A DNA stretch of 10,642 nt from Persebacter sp051008975 (GTDB lineage: Bacteria > Pseudomonadota > Gammaproteobacteria > Tethybacterales > Persebacteraceae): the NCBI GenBank assembly GCA_051008975.1, contig JBPCXA010000015.1:1-10642 (forward strand), given 5' to 3'. Positions 1 through 7,096 of the stretch are shown here, in pieces. Under the pieces are notes generated by a model. The model saw nothing but the letters and a program-made list of their open reading frames with translations, was not told the origin of the DNA and made no database searches. The position numbers and the translations under genes are program-made. Every line of letters starts with the position of its first letter. The first letter of the stretch is position 1.

Positions 1-541
1 TGTCGGCGAAGAGATGATATTTCCAGAGCCAGTCCCGTTTGTTTTCCAGACAGAACATGGCGATGTGCTTCTGTTGTTCGGAAAAGCCGGGCAGGGCGCG
101 GTCCACCGCCCGTATTTGCGCCGCGTAGTTTTCCAAATACTCCACCTCGCTCCGCCCGTCAATGTAGGTCGCCAGCACTTTCAGCGGCGCGGTAATCGTC
201 AGCAGACGATGCATCGCGTTCGCCGACCGTCCGGGGTCGCTTTCGTGTTCGAACGCCAGCGAGATGAACTCGGCGGCGCATCCGGATCCGGTGTATGGCG
301 ACCGCTTTTTATAGTAAACCGCGCCGACGCCCGCATATTGCTGCCGGCATTTGTGCTGCAGTTTTTGCCCCAGACGGTTGTAAAAGCCGCAGCCGTCCAT
401 CTGCCCCTCCCACGCCTCGGCGTAGCTTCCGAATTTGTCGCTCCATTGCGATTCCAGACGCTTCCGCATGTCGCGTTTGGACAGGATGGAATCCGCCGCC
501 TTGCGGAACTCTTTCGGCGTGATGGTTGAAGGTTTTCTCAT
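1..541 (-). CDS. Hypothetical protein, 5' part only (runs off the window)
   Basis: An open frame of 180 codons starts at ATG 541 and continues without a stop to the window edge, so the protein is at least 180 residues and its end is unseen. The start is supported by an AAAGGAA ribosome binding site at 547-553, five bases upstream. The product begins MRKPSTITPKEFRKAADSIL and is soluble in character: rich in charged residues, with no signal peptide and no long hydrophobic stretch. The visible part has several Cys (about residues 51, 64, 89 and 169), many aromatic residues (YYKKRSPY around 75-82) and ends near the edge with RDWLWKYHLFAD. I do not recognise a family. It lies 96 bases downstream of coxL on the same strand, where a form II cox cluster would often carry the FAD subunit gene, but it has no FAD-binding glycine motifs and is not CoxM. 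It may be read through from the cox unit or transcribed separately. Confidence 0.75.
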   Translation of the reverse strand, partial: MRKPSTITPKEFRKAADSILSKRDMRKRLESQWSDKFGSYAEAWEGQMDGCGFYNRLGQKLQHKCRQQYAGVGAVYYKKRSPYTGSGCAAEFISLAFEHESDPGRSANAMHRLLTITAPLKVLATYIDGRSEVEYLENYAAQIRAVDRALPGFSEQQKHIAMFCLENKRDWLWKYHLFAD

Positions 542-557
542 TGTCGTTCCTTTCGGC

Positions 558-587
558 AAAAAAATAAAAACGCGCCGCGTTGCCGCG
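558..587 (-). terminator. Possible weak terminator after coxL
   Basis: On the minus strand, GC-rich sequence able to form a short CGCG stem (584-587 with 571-574, or with 576-579 across a GCAA loop) is followed by TTTTTATTTTTTT at 570-558. This resembles an intrinsic terminator for the cox unit, but the stem is only four base pairs. The T run ends just before the ribosome binding site of the next gene. Confidence 0.3.
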
Positions 588-637
588 AACCCGCCCCGGA
601 AATACAATCCCGGAACCGCGGAATCGCGGATTCGCTG

Positions 638-3028
638 TTACGCCGCCCGGCGAATCGCCTCCCAGATGCGAAACGGAGTCGCGGGCATTTTGATGTCTTC
701 CACGCCCTTTTCGGCGAGGGCGTCCAGCACCGCATTAATCACCGCCGGCGGCGAGCCGATCGCGCCCACTTCGCCGCAACCCTTTACCCCCAGCGAATTG
801 TGCGCGCACAAAGTCGTCGTTTGATGCACCGCGATATTCGGTACATTGTCGGCGCGCGGCATCGCATAGTCCATAAAACTGCCGGTAAGCAGCTGCCCGT
901 CCGAATCGTACTCCGCCTGCTCCAAAAGCGCCTGTCCGATTCCTTGCGCGACGCCGCCCTGCACTTGCCCCTCCACGATCATCGGATTGACGACGCGCCC
1001 GACGTCGTCCACCGCCGTGAATTTTTCCACCGTCGCCGCGCCGGTTTCGGGGTCAATTTCCACTTCGCAAATGTGGCAGCCGGCGGGATAGGTGAAATTC
1101 AGCGGATCGTAAAACGCCTGTTCTTCCAACCCCGGCTCCAATCCGTCCTCGGAATCGTGCGCGGTTTTGTGCGGAAATTTGTGCGGCACGTACGCGGCGA
1201 GCGCGACTTCGCCGAAGGAGATTTTTTTGTCGGTGCCCTTGATCGCAAAGTCGCCGTCCGCAAATTCCACGTCTTTCGCGTCCGCTTCCATCATGTGCGC
1301 GGCGATTTTGCCGGCCTTGGCGGTGATTTTATTCAACGCGCGCATAATCGCCTCGCCGCCCACGGAGAGGGAGCGCGAACCGTAAGTTCCCATTCCGAAC
1401 GGAATTTTCGCCGTGTCGCCGTGGACGATGTCCACATTTTCGTACGGAATGCCGAGTTTGTCCGAGACGATTTGCGCGAAAGTCGTTTCATGCCCCTGTC
1501 CGTGGCTGTGGCTGCCGGTAAATACGGTCACCGAGCCGGTCGGATTGACGCGCACATTCGCCGCCTCGTACAATCCGGCGCGCGCCCCCAGCGATCCGAC
1601 GACCGCCGAAGGCGCGATGCCGCAGGCCTCAATGTAGGTAGAAATTCCGATGCCGCGCAACTTGCCGTTTCGGGCAGATTCCGATTTGCGCGCGGCGAAA
1701 CCGTCCCAGTCCGCCTCTTTTAACGCCAAATCCAGGGACGCGTGATAGTCGCCGGAATCGTACTGCAACGCGACCGGCGTTTGGTAGGGGAAGGCGTCCG
1801 GCTTGATGAAGTTTTTGCGCCGCAACTCCACGCGGTCCATTCCGGTCTGCCGCGCGGCTTTTTCCACGATGCGTTCCAGCAAAAAGGACGCCTCCGGGCG
1901 ACCCGCCCCGCGATAGGCGTCCACCGGCGCGGTGTTGGTAAAAATCGCCTTTACATTCGCGTAAATTTTCGGCGTCGTATACACGCCCGCCAGCAAGGTC
2001 GCGTACAAATACGTCGGCACGCAGGTGGAAAAAGTCGACAAATACGCGCCCATATTCGCGCGCGTCCGCACTTTGAGGGCGGTAAATTTGCCGTCCGCGT
2101 CCAGTCCGAGCGACACGTCGGAAATATGATCGCGCCCGTGCGCGTCCGTGAGAAACGATTCGCCGCGTTCCGCCGTCCATTTTACCGGACGCCGCGCCTG
2201 CTTCGCGGCCCAGGTCACAATCGCCTCTTCGGCGTAATGATAAATTTTGGAACCGAAACCGCCGCCTACGTCGGGCGCGACGACGCGCAGTTTATGTTCC
2301 GGGATTTGCAGCACGAACGCGCCCATCAGCAGGCGAATCAAATGCGGATTCTGGCTCGTCGTAAACAGCGTGTACGAATCCGCCGACGCGTCATATTCGC
2401 CGATGGCGGCGCGCGGCTCCATCGCGTTCGGGACGAGACGGTTGTTGACCAGCCGAAGATCGACGCGGTGCGCGGATTCTTCCAGCGCGGCGTCGATTTC
2501 GGCTTCGCCGCCCTCGGCGAGACACAACTCCCAGTCGTAGCAGACATTTTCGGGCGCCTTGTCGTCGTGAATGGCGGGACCCGATTCGGCTTTTTCCAAC
2601 TCCGTCACGGCGTCCAGTTGTTCGTACTCCACGTCAATTTTTTGCGCGGCGTCTTTCGCTTGCCGGAGAGAATCGGCGACGACGACCGCCACTTGATCGC
2701 CGACATGGCGGACTTTCCCCTGCGCAAGCGGCGGATGCGGCGGTTCGTTCATGTCCGAGCCGTCCTTGTTTTTGATCAGCCAGCCGCAGGGGATGGAGCC
2801 GCACTGTAAATCTTCGCCGGTCCAGACGCCGACGACGCCGGGGGCGTTTTTGGCGGCGTCCGTCTTGACCGATTTGATGCGGGCGTGGGCGAGCGGCGAA
2901 CGCAAAATATACGCGTACGCCTGATTCGGACGGTTGATGTCGTCCGTATATTTGCCCTTGCCGGTCAGAAACCGCAGATCCTCCCGCCGCCGGACGGCGG
3001 CGCCGATGCCCTGTTTGTTGTCGCTCAT
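638..3028 (-). CDS. coxL: Molybdenum hydroxylase large subunit, CoxL-like form II (aldehyde oxidase / xanthine dehydrogenase family)
   Basis: This 796-residue protein has the full length of CO dehydrogenase large subunits and their relatives, which bind the molybdenum-molybdopterin cytosine dinucleotide cofactor. The N-terminal domain opens with GIGAAVRRREDLRFLTGKG (about 7-25). Cofactor and active-site motifs follow: GGGFGSK at 255-261, AYRGAGR at 371-377, GQGHET at 510-515, GTYGSRS at 547-553 and KGCGEVG at 749-755, whose Glu753 is the expected catalytic base. AYRGAGR is the form II signature. Genuine aerobic CO dehydrogenases (form I) carry AYxCSFR with a catalytic Cys, so CO as substrate should not be assumed; an aldehyde, heteroaromatic or other substrate is possible. 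The start codon overlaps the stop of the 73-residue upstream gene by one base (TAATG), so translation is probably coupled. CoxS is encoded two genes upstream. The usual FAD subunit is absent, so electrons may leave by another partner or by a distant coxM. Confidence 0.93.
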   Translation of the reverse strand: MSDNKQGIGAAVRRREDLRFLTGKGKYTDDINRPNQAYAYILRSPLAHARIKSVKTDAAKNAPGVVGVWTGEDLQCGSIPCGWLIKNKDGSDMNEPPHPPLAQGKVRHVGDQVAVVVADSLRQAKDAAQKIDVEYEQLDAVTELEKAESGPAIHDDKAPENVCYDWELCLAEGGEAEIDAALEESAHRVDLRLVNNRLVPNAMEPRAAIGEYDASADSYTLFTTSQNPHLIRLLMGAFVLQIPEHKLRVVAPDVGGGFGSKIYHYAEEAIVTWAAKQARRPVKWTAERGESFLTDAHGRDHISDVSLGLDADGKFTALKVRTRANMGAYLSTFSTCVPTYLYATLLAGVYTTPKIYANVKAIFTNTAPVDAYRGAGRPEASFLLERIVEKAARQTGMDRVELRRKNFIKPDAFPYQTPVALQYDSGDYHASLDLALKEADWDGFAARKSESARNGKLRGIGISTYIEACGIAPSAVVGSLGARAGLYEAANVRVNPTGSVTVFTGSHSHGQGHETTFAQIVSDKLGIPYENVDIVHGDTAKIPFGMGTYGSRSLSVGGEAIMRALNKITAKAGKIAAHMMEADAKDVEFADGDFAIKGTDKKISFGEVALAAYVPHKFPHKTAHDSEDGLEPGLEEQAFYDPLNFTYPAGCHICEVEIDPETGAATVEKFTAVDDVGRVVNPMIVEGQVQGGVAQGIGQALLEQAEYDSDGQLLTGSFMDYAMPRADNVPNIAVHQTTTLCAHNSLGVKGCGEVGAIGSPPAVINAVLDALAEKGVEDIKMPATPFRIWEAIRRAA

Positions 3029-3249
3029 TATGAAAATTCCTCCCTGTTGAGAAACGCCTTAAGTTGTTGAACCGCCTGCGGAGTAAACCGCATGTTTTGG
3101 CTCACGGCCACCCCTCTGGTGCCGTAAGTTTCTATCTGAAAATAGTTGCCGTCAGGCCCGCGCACCACGGAGCAGTCGGTGCGCGCTATTTCCGATTGAG
3201 AAGTCCAATCCTTTTCCTGCAAAGCAGGCAGTTGGCGAATAATTCCCAT
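3028..3249 (-). CDS. 73-residue conserved-looking protein between coxS and coxL
   Basis: This small gene lies between coxS (4 bases upstream) and coxL (1-base overlap, TAATG). That packing, together with an AAGG ribosome binding site before ATG 3249, argues that it is translated. The product starts MGIIRQLPALQEKDW, has a central polar segment (SEIARTDCSVVRGPDGNYFQ, about 19-38), then IETYGTRG, and ends in a likely helix QAVQQLKAFLNREEF. It is soluble, with one Cys and no cofactor motif. The DCSVV...DGNYFQI.TYG pattern looks like a small compact domain and reminds me of small hypothetical proteins from other bacteria, but I cannot name a family. It is not a cox maturation protein I recognise (CoxD, E, F, G or I). 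It could help assembly or be an accessory subunit, or it could simply have been inserted into the operon. Its function is unknown. Confidence 0.72.
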   Translation of the reverse strand: MGIIRQLPALQEKDWTSQSEIARTDCSVVRGPDGNYFQIETYGTRGVAVSQNMRFTPQAVQQLKAFLNREEFS

Positions 3250-3253
3250 CGCC

Positions 3254-3718
3254 TTATTTCCGCAATTCGGCGGCGGCCTGCCGCACCGCCTTGACGATGT
3301 TTTGATAGCCGGTGCAGCGGCAGATATTGCCTTCCAGCCATTTCCGAATTTCTTCCTCCGAAGGATCGGCGTTTTGCGAAAGCAAATCGGCGGCGCTCAT
3401 CACCATTCCGGGCGTGCAAAACCCGCACTGCAGTCCGTGGCATTCCCGAAACGCCTCCTGTAGCGGATGCAGGGAATCGCCGTCCGCCATCCCTTCAATC
3501 GTCCGAATTTCGCCGCCGTCCGCCTGCACCGCCAAAATGGTGCAGGATTTGACCGATTTGCCGTCGAGATGCACGACGCACGCCCCGCACTGGCTGGTGT
3601 CGCAGCCGATATGGACGCCGGTCAGACGCAAATGTTCGCGCAAAAACTCCGAAAGCGGCACCGACGGGGCGACATCCGCCGCCACGTTTTCGCCGTTAAC
3701 CCGCAAAGATATGTTCAT
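3254..3718 (-). CDS. coxS: [2Fe-2S] small subunit of a molybdenum hydroxylase (CoxS-like)
   Basis: At 154 residues this is a standard-length iron-sulfur subunit of the xanthine dehydrogenase / CO dehydrogenase family, which passes electrons from the molybdenum site to FAD or another acceptor. The N-terminal plant-ferredoxin-type domain has Cys39, Cys44, Cys47 and Cys59 (GCDTSQCGAC...SC). The C-terminal helical domain has Cys98, Cys101, Cys133 and Cys135 (CGFC...CRC). All eight cluster ligands are present, so the subunit looks functional. There is no signal peptide, so it is probably cytoplasmic. The start at 3718 is fixed by a strong GGGAGGAG site six bases upstream (3725-3732) and by the family N-terminus. 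It is the first gene of the unit and is followed after four bases by the 73-residue gene and then coxL. It shares its upstream region, head to head, with argH. Confidence 0.94.
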   Translation of the reverse strand: MNISLRVNGENVAADVAPSVPLSEFLREHLRLTGVHIGCDTSQCGACVVHLDGKSVKSCTILAVQADGGEIRTIEGMADGDSLHPLQEAFRECHGLQCGFCTPGMVMSAADLLSQNADPSEEEIRKWLEGNICRCTGYQNIVKAVRQAAAELRK

Positions 3719-3771
3719 AAAATACTCCTCCCGCCTCCGATTTTCGTCCCGGCCGTCGCCGTTGCAACCGA

Positions 3772-3800
3772 TTTATAACACATTTGCGAAGTTTTTACAA
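3772..3800 (-). promoter_or_regulatory. Predicted sigma-70 promoter of the coxS unit
   Basis: On the minus strand, a -35 box TTGTAA (3800-3795) is followed by a 17-base spacer and a -10 box TATAAA (3777-3772). Transcription would start near 3765, giving a leader of about 46 bases that contains the GGGAGGAG ribosome binding site. Upstream lie A/T runs (A7 from 3799 and a nine-T run at 3822-3830) that could act as an UP-like or curved region. No clear operator palindrome was seen. Confidence 0.6.
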
Positions 3801-3894
3801 AAAAATCCGCCCGTTCCGATCTTTTTTTTTACGAGTTTTTATGCGGTTCTCCGTTCGTCGCTGCATCCCGGCGCGATTTTTGCGAACGCGGGAA

Positions 3895-3933
3895 TTGCGC
3901 GAAATTGCGGCGGCGGCGTATAATTCGGCGATG
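3895..3933 (+). promoter_or_regulatory. Predicted argH promoter, probably leaderless
   Basis: A perfect -10 box TATAAT at 3919-3924 lies six bases before the argH ATG (3931). A partial -35 TTGCGC at 3895-3900 is 18 bases upstream of it. Transcription from this box would begin at or next to the A of the ATG. No Shine-Dalgarno sequence precedes the start. This argues against translation from the in-frame extension that begins at 3784. Confidence 0.6.
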
Positions 3934-5346
3934 GCGGCGAAAAACTCCAAAAAATGGTCGGCGTTGTTCGACGCGCCTTTGGACGCGCGAATGGCGCGTT
4001 TTAACGCTTCCGTGGAAATTGACAAGCGTCTCGCCGAATACGACATCGCCGCGTCGGTCGCGCACGCCGAAATGTTGGCGGCGCAGGGAATTATCGGCGC
4101 GGGAGACGGCGCAAAAATCGTCGGCGGATTGGGCGCGATTCTGGCGGAAATCCGCGCCGGCGATTTCGTCTGGCGCGAAGAAGACGAGGATGTGCATCTC
4201 AACATTGAACGGCGGCTGGTGGAAATAATCGGCGACGCCGGAAAACGCCTGCACACCGCGCGTTCGCGCAACGACCAGGTGGCGACCGATTTGCGGATGT
4301 TCGTCCGCGACCGGATTGACGAAATGCGCAAATCGCTGGCGGCGGCGCGGCGCGCGCTGTTGGCGCAGGCGGAAAAACACGCCGAAACTCTCACCGCCGG
4401 AATGACCCATTTGCAGATCGCGCAACCGATTACTTTCGGGCATCATTTGCTCGCCTACGAGGATATGCTGCGGCGCGACGACGGGCGTTTTACGGACTGC
4501 CGCCGGCGGACGAATGTGCTGCCGCTGGGGGCGGGCGCGCTGGCGGGAGTCGGCTATCCGATTGACCGTTTGCGGACGGCGAAGGCGCTCGGCTTTGACG
4601 GAGTGTGCGAAAACGCGATGGACGCGGTTTCCGACCGCGATTTTGCGATTGAGTTTTGCGCCGCCTGCGCGCTGCTGATGACGCATTTGTCGCGGTTTTG
4701 CGAGGAGGTGATTTTGTGGTGTTCGCCGCCGTTCGGCTGTATTTCGCTGGACGATTCATTTTGCACCGGCTCGTCCATCATGCCGCAAAAGAAAAATCCG
4801 GACGCCGCCGAGTTGATTCGCGGCAAGGCGGGCGGGGCGGCGGGCGCGCTGTTTTCGCTGCTGATGCTGATGAAGGGGCAGCCGCTGGCGTATAACAAGG
4901 ACAATCAGGAGGACAAGGCGGCGGTGTTTCATTGCGCCGATACGACCGCGTCGTGTCTGGATATTTGGACCGCGATGCTGGGCGCGATGCGGGCGGACGC
5001 GAAAAAAATGCGCGCGCTTTTGGATTCCGGCTATCCGACCGCGACCGAGTTGGCGGATTATTTGACCGCCCGCGGAATGCCGTTTCGGGACGCGCACGGC
5101 GCGACCGCGGCGGCGGTGCGGGAAATGGCGGCGGCGGGACGGCGTCTGGAAGAAATGACCCTGAGCGAATTGCGGCGGCACGCCCCGGACGCCGATTCCG
5201 GCGCGCTGCGGGCGGTGCGGGCGGAAGACGCCGTCAAGCGGCGCAATCACATCGGCGGCACCGCCCCCGAAGAAGTACGGCGACAAATCGCCAAACGCCG
5301 CGCGATATTGGACGCGGATTCGGCGGATTCGGATTCGGGCGATTAA
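3931..5346 (+). CDS. argH: Argininosuccinate lyase
   Basis: ArgH splits argininosuccinate into arginine and fumarate, the last step of arginine synthesis, in the cytoplasm as a homotetramer. The 471-residue protein is close to the usual 450-470. The N-terminus (KKWSALFDAPLDARMARFNA) matches the family start. The HTARSRNDQ segment (108-116), GMTHLQIAQP with the catalytic-region His160 (157-166) and the fumarase/aspartase signature GSSIMPQKKNP (280-290, active-site Ser) are all present. The start at ATG 3931 was preferred because the frame upstream is unlike ArgH and contains the promoter. The C-terminus carries an extra acidic tail, DADSADSDSGD, encoded by near-repeats of GATTCGG. The gene stands alone: cox genes diverge upstream and grxD converges downstream, with no other arg gene in view. 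Confidence 0.96.
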   Translation: MAAKNSKKWSALFDAPLDARMARFNASVEIDKRLAEYDIAASVAHAEMLAAQGIIGAGDGAKIVGGLGAILAEIRAGDFVWREEDEDVHLNIERRLVEIIGDAGKRLHTARSRNDQVATDLRMFVRDRIDEMRKSLAAARRALLAQAEKHAETLTAGMTHLQIAQPITFGHHLLAYEDMLRRDDGRFTDCRRRTNVLPLGAGALAGVGYPIDRLRTAKALGFDGVCENAMDAVSDRDFAIEFCAACALLMTHLSRFCEEVILWCSPPFGCISLDDSFCTGSSIMPQKKNPDAAELIRGKAGGAAGALFSLLMLMKGQPLAYNKDNQEDKAAVFHCADTTASCLDIWTAMLGAMRADAKKMRALLDSGYPTATELADYLTARGMPFRDAHGATAAAVREMAAAGRRLEEMTLSELRRHAPDADSGALRAVRAEDAVKRRNHIGGTAPEEVRRQIAKRRAILDADSADSDSGD

Positions 5347-5391
5347 GGAAAACGGTCGCCAATACACACGAACGAAAACGGTCGGCAAGCG

Positions 5392-5416
5392 GCGCGAATT
5401 TCCGGAGTTTTCGCGC
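5392..5416. terminator. Hairpin between convergent argH and grxD
   Basis: GCGCGAA (5392-5398) can pair perfectly with TTCGCGC (5410-5416) around an 11-base loop, in the 110-base gap between the two converging genes. No T run follows directly on either strand; the nearest is TTTTTT at 5432-5437. It may be a weak or Rho-assisted bidirectional terminator. The gap also holds two near-copies of AAAACGGTCGSCAA at about 5348-5386. Confidence 0.3.
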
Positions 5417-5456
5417 GTCCGCGGAGTTGGATTTTTTGCCGAGTTTCCGCCGCAAA

Positions 5457-5792
5457 CTATTCTTTCGGCGCGGTTTCCAGGGCCTCGGGCGGGAGCATTT
5501 TGGCGAGATCTCCGGAGGAGTACATTTCGCGCATAATGTCGGCGCCGCCGACGAATTCGCCGTTGATATACAACTGCGGAATCGTCGGCCAATTGGCGTA
5601 TTCTTTGACGCCCTGCCGCACGTCGGGGTCCGCCAGCACATCCACGGTGACGAGATTGGCGACGCCGCAGCGTTTCAGAATATCCACCGCCAGCGACGAA
5701 AAGCCGCACTGCGGAAAATTCGGCGATCCCTTCATATACAGCACGACGGGATTGTTGCTGATTTGTTCAAAGATTTTGTGTTTGATATCCAT
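5457..5792 (-). CDS. grxD: Monothiol glutaredoxin (CGFS type, Grx4/GrxD family)
   Basis: This 111-residue protein is a single-domain monothiol glutaredoxin. Such proteins bind a glutathione-ligated [2Fe-2S] cluster and act in iron-sulfur cluster transfer and iron homeostasis in the cytoplasm, commonly with BolA. The diagnostic motifs are all present: MKGSP with Lys21 (20-24), CGFS at 29-32, WPTIPQLYI (68-76) and GGADI with the conserved GG-D turn (82-86). Length and order match E. coli Grx4 (about 115 residues). The start at ATG 5792 agrees with the family N-terminus and with a -10 box six bases upstream. It diverges from surA across only 38 bases. No bolA gene is visible nearby. The short tail EALETAPKE is ordinary for the family. 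Confidence 0.96.
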   Translation of the reverse strand: MDIKHKIFEQISNNPVVLYMKGSPNFPQCGFSSLAVDILKRCGVANLVTVDVLADPDVRQGVKEYANWPTIPQLYINGEFVGGADIMREMYSSGDLAKMLPPEALETAPKE

Positions 5793-5812
5793 CGCCGTAT
5801 TTTATCACGGAA
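5790..5812 (-). promoter_or_regulatory. Predicted grxD promoter, extended -10, probably leaderless
   Basis: On the minus strand, TGATAAAAT contains the -10 box TAAAAT (5804-5799) with the TG of an extended -10 element. Six bases separate the box from the grxD ATG (5792-5790). No recognisable -35 or Shine-Dalgarno sequence is present, so the transcript probably begins at the start codon. Confidence 0.55.
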
Positions 5813-5817
5813 ACGGG

Positions 5818-5833
5818 TATAATTGATTTTATG
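5818..5833 (+). promoter_or_regulatory. Predicted surA operon promoter, probably leaderless
   Basis: A perfect TATAAT at 5818-5823 is seven bases before the surA ATG (5831). There is no Shine-Dalgarno sequence and no good -35. The -35 position would fall at about 5795-5801, overlapping the grxD -10 box on the other strand. Confidence 0.55.
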
Positions 5834-7096
5834 CGCATTTTATTTTTGGGGCTTTCGCTGTCGCTGTTTTGGGCGGCGGGCGGGGCGGCGGCGGCGGAAA
5901 GATTGAATTCCATCGTCGCCATCGTCAATAACGACGGCATCAGCCGTCTGGAAATTGACCGCCAGACCGAAAGTACGCGCCGCCAATCCGCCGCCCGGGG
6001 CGAGCCGCTGGACGAGGAACAGGCGCGAAAACAGGCGCTGGAAGGATTAATTTTTCGCGCGCTGCAGCTGCAGCACGCCCGCCGTCTGGGAATCCAAATC
6101 CCCGAAGAAATGGTGCGGCGGCGTCTCGACGGACTGCGGGAACAATTCGGGGCGGAAAGCGATGTCGCGCTGCGCGACGCCGTGCGGGACAATTTTAAGA
6201 TGTCGTGGGACGATTTTTACGCCCGTCTCATTGAAGATTTGGAAATAGAGGCGGTTTTTTACGGCGAAGTGTTCAGCAAAACCGACGTGTACGAGGAGGA
6301 GGTGGAACATTTTTTGCGCACCGAATCCGGGCTGGTCGGGCGGCGCGAATATCGTCTGCGCCATTTGCGGATTGACGGAAAGAGCGACGAATCGCGCGAA
6401 TTAATCGCCGGATTGCGGCGGCGGATTGTGGAGGACGGCGAATCGTTCGCCAATTTGGCGCGCGCGCATTCGTCCGGCGAAAACGCGGCGGACGGCGGCG
6501 ATTTGGGATGGCGGACGGCGGAGCAGCTGCCCGCGCCTTTCGTTTCCGCCGCGCAAAATTTGGAAGAGGGCGAAGTCGCCGACAGTATTGAAACCGGGCG
6601 CGGATTTCATTTGCTGCAATTGACCGCTTCGCGCGGCGGCGAATTTTCCAAGGCGGCGCGTTTGCGGCTGGCGCATATTTTTTTGGGTTTGGACGAGGAG
6701 GAGTTGGCGGCGGAGTTGCGTACGCGTTTGGTGGACGAGGGGGCGGATTTTTCGGAACTGGCGGCGCGCTATTCCCGGGACGAGCGCAGCGCCGAATCCG
6801 GCGGCGATTTGGGCTGGTTTCCCGCCGCGAATTTGCCCGAATATTTCGCGCCGGTGCGGACTTTGACGGCGGGGGCGGTCAGCGCGCCGCTGGTTTCGGA
6901 TTTCGGAATCCATCTGGTGCGGGTGGAAACGCGCGAAGAAATGGATCTGGAAGCCGCGCGTACGCGGGCGCGGGAAGTTCTGCGCGAGCGGCGGGCTTTG
7001 GCGCAGCGGCTGGACTGGCTCAATCAACTCCGCAACCGCGCCTATATCGTCATCGTAGACCCGGAATTCGGCGGTTTGCTTGATGACGGCGGCTGA
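5831..7096 (+). CDS. surA: Periplasmic peptidyl-prolyl isomerase / outer-membrane protein chaperone SurA
   Basis: SurA escorts unfolded outer-membrane proteins through the periplasm to the BAM complex. The 421-residue protein (E. coli: 428) has a signal peptide at about 1-22, with a hydrophobic core and an AAA-E cleavage region. The N-terminal chaperone domain (about 23-170) contains the family pattern LNSIVAIVNNDGISRLEID. Two parvulin domains follow: the first at about 173-266 (LRHLRI, GGDLGW, GFHLLQL) and the second at about 277-367 (LAHIFL, GGDLGW, GIHLVRV). A C-terminal segment RNRAYIVIVDPEF completes the chaperone core. Both parvulin copies keep their main motifs. The stop overlaps the pdxA start by 14 bases. 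Unlike E. coli, the gene upstream is not lptD but a divergent grxD. Its likely clients include the beta-barrel protein encoded at the right end of the window. Confidence 0.95.
   Translation: MRILFLGLSLSLFWAAGGAAAAERLNSIVAIVNNDGISRLEIDRQTESTRRQSAARGEPLDEEQARKQALEGLIFRALQLQHARRLGIQIPEEMVRRRLDGLREQFGAESDVALRDAVRDNFKMSWDDFYARLIEDLEIEAVFYGEVFSKTDVYEEEVEHFLRTESGLVGRREYRLRHLRIDGKSDESRELIAGLRRRIVEDGESFANLARAHSSGENAADGGDLGWRTAEQLPAPFVSAAQNLEEGEVADSIETGRGFHLLQLTASRGGEFSKAARLRLAHIFLGLDEEELAAELRTRLVDEGADFSELAARYSRDERSAESGGDLGWFPAANLPEYFAPVRTLTAGAVSAPLVSDFGIHLVRVETREEMDLEAARTRAREVLRERRALAQRLDWLNQLRNRAYIVIVDPEFGGLLDDGG

Noticed and set aside
800..2809. Long plus-strand open frames opposite coxL
   Set aside because: They are shadows in GC-rich DNA: Arg- and His-rich translations with no motifs, while coxL carries all its family signatures.
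638..3028. Genuine CO dehydrogenase (form I)
   Set aside because: The active-site loop is AYRGAGR rather than AYxCSFR, so the catalytic Cys of form I is missing.
3822..3830. Nine-T run as a second phase-variation tract
   Set aside because: It is only nine bases, lies about 105 bases upstream of the argH start and outside the predicted promoter spacers, so a switching role is not supported.
3784..3930. N-terminal extension of argH (49 extra residues)
   Set aside because: The stretch is unlike ArgH proteins, overlaps the promoters of coxS and argH, and the -10 box at 3919-3924 would lie inside the coding sequence.
3829..5709. Long minus-strand open frames opposite argH and grxD
   Set aside because: They have low-complexity Arg-rich translations with no ribosome binding site or family features, and they are antisense to or out of frame with clear genes.
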